Source: Prorocentrum cordatum
Lineage: Eukaryota > Sar > Dinophyceae > Prorocentrales > Prorocentraceae
Length of the DNA: 64,000 bases
Assembly: GCA_963575745.1 (NCBI GenBank)
Contig: CAUYUJ010003914.1
Span: 64,001-128,000 of the forward strand
Direction: 5' to 3'
A model generated the notes under the pieces. It searched no databases. It was given only the letters and a program-made list of their open reading frames with translations, and had not been told where the DNA came from. The position numbers and the translations under genes are program-made. Below, in pieces: positions 32,035 through 43,047 of this stretch. Position 1 is the stretch's first letter. The number at the start of each line of letters is the position of its first letter.

Positions 32035-32590
32035 CGACGCTTTCCAGCGCCGCACTGAAACTCGCACAGGAGAGCGGATCCTGGTATATACGGGATCCTG
32101 GTGTATCCATTGTTTGCTGTTTCCCCAGGAAAACGGGGACAAAAGTAGACACCCCATCACCCCGACGTCGCCCCCGACCCTCAAAAAGCCTTGGATTGAA
32201 AAACAGCCCGCCACTGGTAATGCATATGCTTCAGTTCCCGAAGCCCTGTGATACATAAATCCCGTAGTCGCTCCCCCTCTCGAAGAGTGTGGGGGCGCCA
32301 CCTAGGTAAGCTGCATCCGCAGTCCTCGCTGTCCTCCTCCTCCTCCTCCTCGCGATCCTCGATCCTGAGGAGCAACGATCGGGAGGGACTGGCACAGGGG
32401 GGAAAACGTCGGCCTAGCATTAGCGATACCTAGCCGAGAGATCGGCGACAGGCCCCCGATCATGCGAATCCGCATGTCCTGGGCGGGGTGGGACCCCAAG
32501 ACGTCCATCGTTTTTTAGTGCGGGAACGTCACGCTGTCCATAACAAAACCATCGAAACCCAAGAAACCCAAGGCACCCTGGAGGCAAGCA
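32035..32590. repeat. Segment duplicated at 38001-38400
   Basis: Shared blocks include CGCACTGAAACTCGCA, ACGGGATCCTGGTGTAT, GCCCGCCACTGGTAATG, and, after a variable gap, GGCACCCTGGAGGCAAGC. Order and spacing agree, so these are two diverged copies of one dispersed unit of about 400-550 bp. Confidence 0.7.
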
Positions 32591-32594
32591 GGGT

Positions 32595-32796
32595 TAGGGG
32601 AACAAAAAGTAACATAAACATAAGCAAAACTCGGAGGTGCGCGCGGATTTCTCGGATCGGCGCTGGACCCCCCTCCCTGGCGCGCGGAGCGCGCCAAGGG
32701 CGGCGCCGGAGGCGCCGCCGGGAGGCCCCAGCGCCGATCCGAGAAATCCGCGCGGACCTCCGAGTTTTTATGTTTATGTCACGGTTTGTTCCCCTA
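32595..32796. mobile_element. Palindromic element, family P (best copy)
   Basis: It is almost perfectly self-complementary over about 200 bp. Outer ends are TAGGGGAACAAA and TTTGTTCCCCTA, then ATAAACATAAG/TTTATGTTTATG, then GGATTTCTCGGATCGGCGCT and its complement, with a GGCGCCGGAGGCGCC centre. It has no reading frame of its own. Confidence 0.9.
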
Positions 32797-33190
32797 GGGG
32801 TGTCTCTTGGCACGGGTCTCCGCGGTATCCCGAAGCTCCTGGCCGCACGTCCCTCCGCGCCCTCGCGGGGCCCCCTTATGGGGAGAAGGCAGCCCTCCCG
32901 CCTGGGCCGAGACGCACGGAGCGCGATGACCTGCGCGCCCCCGAAAGTGGCCCGTGCAAGGATCAGAGCAACCGCCCTCATGAGCAGCACCCCGACCAGC
33001 AGAGCCGCTTAGCATTCTTGGGATCGGGCACCGCAGCACGATGACAACCCCGGCGACTCCGGCAAGCAGGGCAGGGCCATCCAGTTAAGGCTCGGGGCCG
33101 CTCGGCAAGTGCCGACTGCATCTGGGGGGCTCAGGATGGCTCCTCCTCCCTTGGCTGTAGGCTCCCGACCTTCCCGGGCGCGGCAGCCAC
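32797..33190. other. No recognised gene
   Basis: Nothing beyond GC-rich open frames. Confidence 0.3.
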
Positions 33191-33349
33191 TGACCCCCGA
33201 CGTCGTGATTTTGTTCACAACGTCGAACCCCATGAGTTCTCGACCCCTTCCCCGGGGCCGGTTCTTCATCCCGAGTCGTTCCTTGACGGTCCCGAGGCCC
33301 TGTGAGGGCCCCCCGTGGCCGAGAACAGCGGACAACCTCTCGTCGTGAC
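33191..33349 (-). repeat. E1 element at the intron position of an ankyrin exon
   Basis: On the minus strand it begins GTCACGACGAGAGG right after the exon and ends CAAAATCACGACGTCGGGGG followed by TCAG. TCACGACG is thus present at both ends. The core GGCCCTCACAGGGCCTCGGG is shared with the other E1 copies. Confidence 0.65.
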
Positions 33350-33541
33350 TTGTCTCGCGACGCGGGCCTCCGCCGCGGTCATGAGGGCGGTGTACCCGTC
33401 GTCGAAGCGGGCGTTGAGGACCTCGGCCTTCAACCGCCTGGGGCGGTCGCGGGCGGCGGCCCCGCGGCGGAGCAGCTCGCTGCAGGCGGCGCCGGCCCCG
33501 GAGCTCCCGGCGGCCGCGGCGGAGCGCGGCCCGGAGGACCA
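33350..33541 (-). CDS. Ankyrin-repeat exon (fragment)
   Basis: 64 codons in phase 0 between CTGCCCAG|TGG (33542/33541) and CAA|GTCACG (33350/33349). It encodes SELLRRGAAARDRPRRLKAE and then VLNARFDDGYTALMTAAEA, with the ankyrin signature DxGYTALMxAA. Both splice sites are good. The intron downstream is an E1 element. Neighbouring exons are not recognised. It could be a live or relic exon of a large ankyrin gene. Confidence 0.6.
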
Positions 33542-33779
33542 CTGGGCAGGCGGGGCCTGCATGGGAGGTCTGGGGATCGCTCCTGCGCGGATCGGGGTCG
33601 GGCCCCAGCCGAGGGGGGCGCATGTGCTCCTCCCCCCCCTCTCTCCCTCCTTCCTTCCTCCTCCCACTCCTGCCCCCCCCTCGTCCTCGTGCCCCTGCCC
33701 CTGCCTTCTCCCTCGTCCCCCACCCCCCTCCTCGTGCTCGTTCCTTCTCCCTATACCTTCCCCCCCCTCAGCCTCCACG

Positions 33780-34045
33780 CCTCCTCCTCCTCCTCATCAT
33801 CATCCTTCTCCTCCTCCTCCTCCTCCTCCTCCTCCTCCCTCCTCCTCCTTCTCCTCCTCCTCTCCTCCTCCTCCCTCCTCCTCCTCCTCCTCCTCCTCCT
33901 CCTCCTCCTCCTCATCCTCCTCCTCCTCCTCCTCCTCCTCTTCGTCCTCCTCCTCCTCCTCCTCTGCCTCCTCCTCCTCCTCATCCTCCTCCTCCTCCTC
34001 CTCCTCCTCCGCCTCCTCCTCCTCCTCCGCCTCCTCCTCGTGCGC
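33780..34045. repeat. CTC triplet tract
   Basis: About 260 bp of CTC with ATC, GTC and TTC variants on the plus strand, in the upstream intron side of the ankyrin exon. Confidence 0.92.
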
Positions 34046-34129
34046 GGCAGAGCTCGTATGAACGCGGAGGCGAGGAGTGGCGGGGGGTGAGGCCTCGGAG
34101 AGGCAGGGGAGGCACGGCCGCCGGCGACG

Positions 34130-34883
34130 GCGACGATGGCAGGGCGCAAGGCGACGGACAGAGCGTCGAATCTGCGAGTCGCCACGAGTGGGCCCCAGGA
34201 CACACAAGTAAATACACACACATGAATGCACACAAGTACAAAACGACGGCAGGGCGCGAGACGACGGACAGAACGTCGAATCTGCGAGTCGCCACGACGG
34301 GGCCCTGGGACACACACACACACACAGATAGATACACACAGATAGATACACACAGATAACAGAATCCCCCATATTCTACCATAGTATGGGGTTTTCCGTC
34401 TTCTCCACACTTCCCATGTTTTCCAATATTTTCTGGGGAATCGAAGGGGGCGACGGGCGGCGACGGCGGGACGCACAAAACGACGAAGCCACGTGTCGCC
34501 ACGCAGGGCGACGGGCAGGGCGGGCGACGATGGCGGGACGGACAGAACGTCGAAGCCATGCGTGACGGGCGACGGCGGACGAGCGAACGCCTGGCAGGCG
34601 CCGGTGGGGAGGCCCAAAGGTGTCGGTACCGCCGCTCCCCAGACCTCTCCCTAGGGGCCGCTTCGGAAACGCCCAGGGCCGTTTCGGAAACGCCGATTTC
34701 CAGGTCCGGGGGGCTCTTCTATGAAGGGGCCCCAGGACACACACATAAATACACACAAATAAAAGGATTCCAGATATTTTCGTATATTTTCTGGGTTTTT
34801 GTCTCCCCCCCCACTTCCCATATTTTCCCATATTTTCCTGGGAGTCGACGATTAATTGTGTCTGTGTGTTTCTTTCCCTCCTG
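34130..34883. repeat. Composite repeat with AT-rich GGCCCCAGGACACAC element
   Basis: Three segments start GG(G)CCC(C)AGGACACAC (34190, 34303, 34727), continue with ATAAATACACAC-type sequence and, in two of them, with CCCATATTTTC..TTTTCTGGG. Between them a 55-bp unit (GACGGACAGAACGTCGAA..GTCGCCACG) is repeated about four times. The third segment (34721-34883) is nearly identical to 26251-26410. Confidence 0.75.
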
Positions 34884-35070
34884 ATTCTAGCGGAACGAAC
34901 AATGACATAAACATAAAAACTCTGAGGTCCGCGCGGACCTCCCAGGGTGTGCTCTGGCCAAGAAGGCCCGAGGCGGAGCCGGCGGTGGCGACGAGGGCCC
35001 CCCTCTGGGAGCCGCAGTGAGGACGAGAGCGAAGCAGCGGAAGCGGTGTGGGCACCTCGGAGGAGCAAAA

Positions 35071-35215
35071 AACAGCCTAAACAGAAACTTTGGAGGTCCG
35101 CGCGGATCTCTCGGAGCCTCGCACGGGCGGAGGCGCCGCCAGGGGGGCCCACGCGGGGATCCGAGACATCCGCGCGAAGCGCCACCAATTTTCCTTTGTG
35201 CCGTGTCTTCTTCAT
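35071..35215. repeat. Palindromic element, family P
   Basis: The arms AGGTCCGCGCGGATCTCTCG and GGATCCGAGACATCCGCGCG surround a shortened centre. A partial arm lies at 34900-34945. Confidence 0.7.
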
Positions 35216-35625
35216 ACATTTTCTTCTTCTTCTTCTTCGATACCTTCCTCCTCTGATCCCCGGGCGTTCCACCACTCGCAGAGTGCCCACTCGCAAGCGT
35301 CCGAAACAAAAACGCGTCTGCCTCGATGCCATCTCTCGCAGATCCCCCCCCCGGCGCATCCGGGCCATCTGCGAGCAGCCACTCTGCGAGCAGTGGAGCG
35401 CGCTCGTCGATCTGAGATGGACGACGGCCAGCCCGAGGGCCAGTCCGCCGAGGGCCGCCAATGGCGAGAGCCTCGTGCATGCCTCTGGCCCAGAGGGGCG
35501 GGAGCGGCGCGTCGCCCGCCTGGTCGCCTCCTCCTCCGCCGGGGGCCCGGGCGGGGCCTCGCGGAGGCGCGCCGCCGGGGGCGGCCCCCTCCTCCGGAGG
35601 CTGCTCGCGCTCGAGGCCGCGGCAG
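35216..35625. other. No confident gene
   Basis: The plus frame contains NGESLVHAS..RVARLV, weakly like an ankyrin core, but surrounding residues do not support it. Confidence 0.25.
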
Positions 35626-35627
35626 TT

Positions 35628-36420
35628 TTACCTCCTCCTCGTCCTCCTCTTCCTCCTCCTCCTCGTCCTCCTCCGCCTCCTCCTCCTCCGCCTCCTCCTC
35701 CTCCTCCTCCGCCTCCTCCGGTCCTCCGCCTCCTCTTCCTCCTCCTCCTCCTCCGGTCCTCCGCCTCCTCTTCCTCCTCCTCCTCCTCCTCCTCCTCCTC
35801 CTCCTCGATTGGCTCCACAGGCGGTTCGGGTGCCTCCTGCCTCCCCATTAGACAGGCCTACTAAAAAGCTGGTGAGAATTGGGAGTCCTCCTCCTCCTCC
35901 TCCTCCTCCTCCTCCTCCTCCTACATCTCCTGGTCTCCTGTGAGGGCGCAACAGTTACGTTGATTCGCGCGTTGGTGTCCCAAGAATGGCGTTCTGGCAC
36001 GATTCAGGATCGTCAAGACGCGACAGTCAGCTTGACTCCTGGCGTTGAAGTCCTGAGAATGGTGTTGGCACGCTTCAAGATTTTCGCACTGTTGTCTCCC
36101 AACGGGGCACTTCCCTCTGTGGAATTAGCTGCTGTAGGGGCCAATGAAGAGGGAGCTTGGAAGGAGGGTGTATTGCGACAACTTCGAGGAGTCTTGGGTT
36201 TACACTGGTCCTCCACCTCCTCCTCCTCCTCCTCGTTCTCTTCCTCCTGCACTTCCTGCTCAAACTTCCCATCCTCCTCCCTCCTCCTCCCTCGCCGCCT
36301 TCTCCTCCTCCTCCTCCTCCTCCTCCTCCTCCTCCTCCCTCCTCCTCCTCCTCCTCCTCCTCCTCCTCCTCCTCCTCCTCTTCCTCCTCCTTTCAGTTTC
36401 TCCCCCCCTCCTTCTCCTCC
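35628..36420. repeat. CTC tracts flanking a diverged 70-bp duplication
   Basis: CTC runs at 35628-35810, 35886-35930 and 36210-36415. Between them 35945-36080 contains two diverged copies of a ~70-bp unit (GCGACAGT-A-GTTGA-T..CGTT..GTC..GAGAATGG-GTT..GGCACG). Confidence 0.8.
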
Positions 36421-36769
36421 ACCTCCAATACATGCATGGAGGGGCAAGCGCACCCGCCCGTCGGAAGAAGCAGGTGGGGATACATGAAGTAGGAAGGCGG
36501 GCAAAATAGATTGGGTTCGAACCCACTCAGAGAATACATCGGCCCCCTTGTGGGGCCACCAGGCTGCGCGTCTTACGTTTCCTGCTCCGTGTTCCAATTC
36601 CCATTTCAAGTCACGTTATAGTTCTACTTCCGATTCCCTACTGTAAAAAGTTGAAGTCCGCGCGGGCGGATGGGGGGCCCAAAGGGCCCTGTTGCCTTCC
36701 CATGGGGGGTCACAACATTCTCGTGGGACCATGGGACACGTGAAAATATATAGTATAATATTCGCGCCG

Positions 36770-37690
36770 TTGAGGCAAGCCCTTGTATACATTACACAAA
36801 ATTCGCGCCCCCGAGGCCATGACTCCGCGTAACTTAAATTATCCAATGTTCGCGTCTCCGAGGCCACGATCCCCCGAGAATTACTCAATGCTCGCGCCCG
36901 CGAGGCAGCGATCGTTTGTAAAGTGTGCCATATTTGCGTCCTCGAGACATGATCCTTCATACATTGCACAACATTCGCGCCCCCGAGGCTATAAACCACT
37001 CTAGATTATATAATATTTGTGTCACCGAGGCCGCGATCCCCCGCAAAGTACGCAAAAGTCGCGTCCTCGAGGCCACGGCCCCAAGTACATTAGACCAGGT
37101 TCACGTCGCCGAGGCCACGACTCGAAGTCAGTGATGCAAGATTCGCGTCCCCGAAGTCAAGATCCGCTGTACATTACACCCCATCTGCGTCCTGAAAGCC
37201 ATACCCCACCGTAAAGTATGCATCGCTCGCGTCCCTGAGGCCACGGCCTCTCGCAAACGAAGCCGTACTCGCATCGCCGAGACCGCGAGTGCCTGCAACG
37301 TACGGATTCGGTGCGCCCTCGAAGCCAAGATCCTTTGTAAACTACCCCGTAGCCGCGTGTTCATAGCCATAAAGCATCTCAAACACAACATTTGCTTCAC
37401 TGAGGCCGCGGCCTCCCGTCAACCGTGATTCCAGCCAGATGCAGCACATTTGCTTCACTGAGGCCACGGCCCCATCGCAGATCACAATTACCACACTCGC
37501 GTCGCCGAGGCCAGGATGCCCTGCAAATGACTCAATATTCGCGCCCCCGAGGCCACGATCCTTCGCAGACTCAGCACATGCCACGACCCCTGCTAAGTTA
37601 CAAAAACATGTGCGTCACCGAGGCCACGACCCCTTTGTAAATTACGAATGTTCGCGTCCTCGAGGCCACGATCCCTAATGAATTAATTAC
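36770..37690. repeat. ~47-bp minisatellite, about 19 diverged units
   Basis: Unit core TTCGCGTCNCCGAGGCCACG followed by ATCC and a variable A/T-rich 20-25 bp (often TAAATTAC..CAATA). It is strongly diverged but the phase is kept over 900 bp. The plus frame stays open in places, giving arginine/proline-rich repeats, and is not considered a gene. Confidence 0.85.
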
Positions 37691-38904
37691 GCGATTTTCG
37701 GATCCCGAAACCACGTTCGTCAACAACTTCGCAATGCGAACCGACAGAATTCGAGAGATGTGCTTCAATTTGCTGTGCAAGCCGGGCCGTACGAGATTGG
37801 CCCCAGCGTGAAGCTCCGTCATTGGTTCACGACGGCGCCCTTGCGTCCCAACTTAGCTCTGGCATGCCACATTTCCAAAGGGAGGAGGCCGGCGGCAGTG
37901 GGCGAAGCCCTTCTGGATTACCGAAACAGTGAAGGCGAATCGACTCTTGAAATGAGAAGGCACTTGAAGTACACTGGACTCTGGGAATCCAGAAACACCT
38001 ACTGAGGAGCCGAACTCTATACACTGACGCCTTTTTCTGGCCCCGCACTGAAACTCGCAATCCTGGTGCATACGGGATCCTGGTGTATTTTTTGATGTTT
38101 ACCTCAGAAAGCGGCGTTAAGAATGTATACACTACACTACCTCGACGCCGTCCCCGACCCTCCCAAAGTCCTGGGATTGAAAAGCCGCCCGCCACTGGTA
38201 ATGTATATTTTCCTGTCTCCGACCTACTTTCAACGACTGGCGAGAACAGTGCGGGCTCCACCACAAGAAACCTTCCACAAGAAACCCAACTCCGAGACCC
38301 CAGGACATCCACTGACTTCTGGTGCGGGAGCGTCACGCGTCCCATGGCAAGCCCATCGACACCCAAGAAACCCGAGGCACCCTGGAGGCAAGCCGGGTGT
38401 TTCTTGGGCATCATGCCCAAGAACACCCCGGCTTGCCGCGCGATTCATGGGTGGCGGTTGGCCCCATAGTCCAAGTTGGGACGTGCGCGCGATATCGCCA
38501 TCCTTCGGCGCCACCAAAACAAATTTCAAAAACATGCAAACATATGTTGTCGGAGCTTCGGTTTTGTCTCCTGGTGGGCGCAAGACCTGAGGCATGGGCC
38601 TCCACCTTGCAGGGAACGGTGGCCGCCATGATTTTTGCTGCTCCTGGCGACGCCCCTATCGGCTTCGGCGACCGGGGCCCGCCACCGGGCATCGCGAGGC
38701 CGTCAGGAACGGCCCCGGGACGGAGAGACACCACACCGGGAAGGCGCCGGGCCCTCCGAGGCCGCGGGCCGAAGAGTGCCAGTGCCGAGGCGATCCAAGC
38801 AGGCTTGCGTGCACGGAGGGGGGGATGGGGAGGGTCGCGACGAGGACCCGACAGGAGATCGGGACTCACACGCCCTCTCGGCCCAAAGCTGTTCGACATA
38901 GCCG
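37691..38904. other. No confident gene; contains copy of the 32-kb dispersed unit
   Basis: 38001-38400 is the second copy of the 32035-32590 unit. 37740-38000 reads open on plus without a recognisable family. 38580-38900 is open on both strands. Confidence 0.4.
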
Positions 38905-39042
38905 ACCAGCCATAAACTGGGGGAGCTGTGGTCCTTACCCCCCTGGGGGAACCCATCGCATCGACGATCCCTCGAGAGGGGTGTCGAAATCGATGAGTCC
39001 CCCAGGGGGGTAAGGACCACAGCTCCCCCAGTTGTGGCTGGC
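38905..39042. mobile_element. 138-bp palindromic element
   Basis: The arms CCAGCCATAAACTGGGGGAG / complement of CCAGCCACAACTGGGGGAGC continue through CTGTGGTCCTTACCCCCCTG, about 50 bp in all, around a GATCCCTCGAGAGGGGTGTC loop. Confidence 0.88.
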
Positions 39043-41100
39043 CTGCATGGCGGAGAGCGGGGTGACCTTGCCGAAACCTGAGTAGAAATACAACCTCGTC
39101 TCGTCAAGGACCTATAATTATACAAAGCGTTCGCGATCACGCCCGTGACCGGCCCCGCCCCGCCCCCGCCCCCCCCCCTGATCACGTCACGGTTCGCGCC
39201 GGCGCCGTCGGGGACTCTGCCATCCTCAAACGTTTCCGGACGTGGCTGGCGCGAGGCGCGACGTGACCGGCCCCCTCGCCCCCCCTCTGCCCTCCCCCCA
39301 GGGGTACTCCCATGGTTTAAAAGACACGGACCGACATTGGCTGGACAGCCGTTGCGTCAGGAAGCAGGCGCAGCAAGAGAGGCGTCGAATGGGCAACATG
39401 CGCCTCAATTCGACGCGCGTGGCCAACAGCGCACACCCTCCGCACGACCGAATGCAAGCCTGAGTACGGCAGGTTCGTGTCGTGCCGACCCCAGCGTTGG
39501 TTTTTGACACCGCAGGGATCGTTCAACCTTGAACGATCGGCCACTGCCGCAACGTCCGATCGTTCAACATCGATCGATTCTGGGTCGCCGGCGGCGTTCA
39601 ACCTTGAACGCCCGCGCTGGGGTCGCCGCTGGTCGACGCGACGCAAACCTACCGTAGGTCTGAGCATGAGCGGGGTATTCAAAACACCCCCTGGCCTGCG
39701 AGCCGCAGCCCCTGACCCAGACCGAGTGGGGGGAACGAGCCTCTGCCGGCCGTCCCTGGCCACCCTCCAGGATGACCTCGGCAGGCTCAGCGGAGAGAAA
39801 CCGCTCAGAGAGAACGCGGAACAGCATGGGAGCCCTGGCGTGCACGGTGAACGCATGAAAACCGGCCCCCGCCCCCCCCATGAGGAACTCTAGACTAACT
39901 AGACCGCGCGCGCGCGGCGCCCCCCCCACCCCTGCGGCAGTTGGCAATGGCCTCGCTTACAGGGCGCCTACACCTACGCACATTCGCACACATTCGCCAT
40001 AATTGCAAAACGTTGACATCTAAAATCCATTGTCGTAGGGGCTGAGGTCGATTTCCTAATGTTCGCACACAAAATTTAAGCTGCGAGGCGACAGCAAGGC
40101 ACTCCCACGTGGCCTCTCCCCCACACCACACCTCCTCAACCTCCTCGTGCACCTCGTCGTCGTCATCTCCCCTGTCGGTTGTTCGGTCGGAACTCGAGGC
40201 CAATCTGTGTCCAAGCCTCCTCCAGGGCTGAGAGGAAGTGTGGCGAAGGGAAAGGATGGGAGAGCTCACCTGGATGCTGCCGCCAGCGTCGTGCAGTGAG
40301 ACATCGGGAATCAAGGCCAAGACGAATCCAAGCGAGGGTTCATCGACTCTCCCTCCTCCTCCTCCTCGTCGTCCTCCTCCTCCTCCTCCTCCTCCACGTC
40401 CAATGCGTCGCCCTCCGACCGCCACCCTCCTTCGATTCTCTCCCGCAGGCGCCCTTCCAACATCCCCTCGCCCTCCGACCGCTCGAGTCGTCGTCGATGC
40501 CCTGGGCGCTGTCCGCCCGGCGCTGACCGCGAAACGAACCAACAGATCTGGACAACCCAAGCGGACGTGGCGGGGAAGCATGTTCCGCGATATCCTGATT
40601 TGTTTGAGCTTGCGAGCTGCGGCTGACAGCCTGTAGACAGGTACGGGGTGAATAGAGAGGGGATGGCGGGCCGCAGGAGGAGGAAGAAGATGGGAGCGGG
40701 AGGGGAAGCACGGACCATGTCGAGCCGATGGATCCGATCAGACATCGACTCTGGCTGGCTCGATCCGATTCGATGTCGCTGCTCCGACGAGCCGATGCAC
40801 CCCGATGTTCGCACGGCGCTGCTGTGCATCATGACGCAGCCGATCCGATGCGATTTCGACTCCGTGCCGATGCAACCCGATCCGACGCACGTTCCGATCC
40901 GATCCGACTTCCCGGTTCAATTCTGACGGGTATGAAGATAGGAATGAGGGAGCAGAGATGATGAGCTGGGGAGCTGGATGGCGGAGAAGCAGAACGAGCC
41001 TGCTCAATGCTCCTCCTGGGCCCCGCCCCCAGGACCCCCTGGAAGCCCACTGGAGGCCAGGAACCCCTCCTGACCCCTCATCGGCCTCTCCCTCGCCACC
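39043..41100. other. No recognised gene
   Basis: Short inverted motifs CGTTCAACCTTGAACG occur twice at about 39520 and 39597. Short CTC runs lie at 40345-40390 and GATCCGAT-type repeats at 40735-40915. No coding family was identified on either strand. Confidence 0.4.
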
Positions 41101-41104
41101 CTCC

Positions 41105-41137
<33 letters not shown>

Positions 41138-42250
41138 ATCACGATGACGAAACGACGACGACAAGACCAGCGACGAGAAACACCCCCACCACAAGACTGA
41201 TGAAGCCGACGAGCACCACAAGAACGCCGACGACCACTACCACGATGACAAATAATGACGGCGCCGACGACCAAGGCGACGACAGCAACGACGCTGGATG
41301 CCTGAAACGGGCACGAACACCATCACATGGGGAATCTCCACAGGGGACAGATGATCCGAGATTTTCGCGCTGGTGGTAATCCTTCCGCCGCCCAGGTAGC
41401 CAGATTACGATCAGCATCATCACCGAGATCGGGATCAACTTCCCACAGGCAGGCACACCGCCGATATGCGTATTGGTGCCATCCTCTATGCCTCCGATCA
41501 CCTCCGCACCTCCCCATTTCCTCCCCGGAGGACGCTGACACAAGGACGACGCCGCCCACGACTACGACAGAGAGCGACGCCGACCACGACTCCGACTCGA
41601 ATCACAAGACAGACGACGCCGACGAGAACACCACAAGAACGACGAGCAGCATCCCCCCGTGACGACAACAAACGACGGCGCCGACAACCACGGCAACAAG
41701 ACCCAAATATCGTCCGATGCGTGTTGTGCGATCCGCTCCCCGAAAAAATCCGACCCCTTCCCCGGGGATGATTCCGTCCTTGGTCTATTTATTACGGCCC
41801 CAGGGCCCAATAGCGGGCCCCGGAGACCGAAATTGGAGCAACACGCCAGGTCTGAAAAGTTACATCATTGTCGATGATCGGGGACCGACTGCGACCACCG
41901 CCACGACCACGACGACAGCGACGTCTCCGACGACTGCTCTGATCTGCGCATTCTTTCTGTGGAAAAGGGACATGGGAAGGCGGTGGAGGGGAAGTAACAA
42001 AAAGCAAACAGGAGAAGCCCCGCAACTGACGGGATAGGGAGGGGAGTGAACCATGCGATGTTGGCTCTGGTCTACAACGGCCCTGGGTTACGGGCGCGCG
42101 GCACAGCTGCTGACTGCTTCCTCGGCAAGCTGCGCGTACAAGAGGACTAATGCGGTGGCCAGGCCCCCCGATGAAGGGAGCCAACGTCGGCAGCTGTCTG
42201 CCAGCTGTCGAAAACCAGCGCCCAAAAGATTTAGAAACTAAAGAACTGCC
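41101..42250. repeat. GAC/ACG triplet-rich DNA with an E1-like copy
   Basis: (GAC)n at 41110-41160 and interrupted ACGACG at 41210-41290, 41545-41690 and 41890-41935. An E1-like segment (CCCCTTCCCCGGGGATGATT..GGGCCC) is at 41735-41870. No gene was seen. Confidence 0.55.
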
Positions 42251-42769
42251 GAATCATTCGCTGTGCAACCTCGATGCGCCGCCCGATCACCAAGCTCCGC
42301 CCCCCCTTAGCGGGCCCTGTCCACGCCGACGTGGCGGCATGTGCAGAAGCGCGCTCGAGCCTGGGCTCCGCCGAAGAGCTCCCGGTCGAAGCTGCGTAGG
42401 CCATGGACACCGCCTTCGCGCTGCGCGGCCGCACTGCGGAACTCGAAGCGCAGGCGGCCGCTGTAGAGCTGCTCGCGGAGCTCTTCGACGCTCTTGGAGC
42501 CGATGTCCTGTAGGCCACGCGGTGGGCCTTGAACCAAGTACGGCACATACCTGCGCAGCGAGCCTTTGTCCTGCACGCTACCCGAGACGCCCTGAGCGAC
42601 CTTGACGACGCTCGAGCTGCCAGAGTAGCGGTCGTCGGAACCCTTCTTCATAGCCTCCAGGGAGTCCATTCCGCGGTAACTCTTCGAGCGCTGGCACCCC
42701 CTCCGCGAAGAAGTACTCGCCGGGGGAATCCTCGGTGCTGGCCAGGAGGCGACCACACATGACGGCATT

Positions 42770-42872
42770 CTTTAACTCAGCGCACGCACAGCCTTGGAGA
42801 AAAAGAACACAGCAGCGGCGGCTGGGAAACCACTGCTGGCAGTGAAGGAGACCTCACTGACCGCAAGAGTAC
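42770..42872 (-). other. 103-nt GT-AG intron inside the IMPDH pseudogene
   Basis: Conserved sequence stops at GGGGCTGCTGGAG|GTACTC (42873/42872) and resumes at TTAAAG|AATGCCGTCATGTG (42770/42769), which reads AVMCGRLLAS, the expected next IMPDH segment. The junction is one base out of frame, in line with the general decay. Confidence 0.65.
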
Positions 42873-43003
42873 CTCCAGCAGCCCCATGGGCCAGGAGGCA
42901 CTGGCCACACGACGGGCGACCGCGACAATGGGCACCCCCCGCTCCTTCGCGAACTCCGCCACGCTGTACACCGCAGAGGCATTCGCCCGGTCGCGCGCGC
43001 AGC

Positions 43004-43047
43004 CCCTGCGTGGTGCAAATGGGGCCCCTGCGTGGTGCAGATGGGGC
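43004..43047 (-). repeat. 22-bp tandem duplication in the IMPDH active-site loop
   Basis: Units 43004-43025 and 43026-43047 differ at one base and each encode PICTTQG. The duplication shifts the frame downstream. Confidence 0.93.

Noticed and set aside
35430-35620. Plus-strand ankyrin exon
   Set aside because: NGESLVHAS is suggestive, but neighbouring residues break the pattern and the opposite strand is equally open.
36770-37690. CRISPR-like array
   Set aside because: Period is regular, but both the repeat and the spacer positions drift, no cas genes exist and the genome is eukaryotic.
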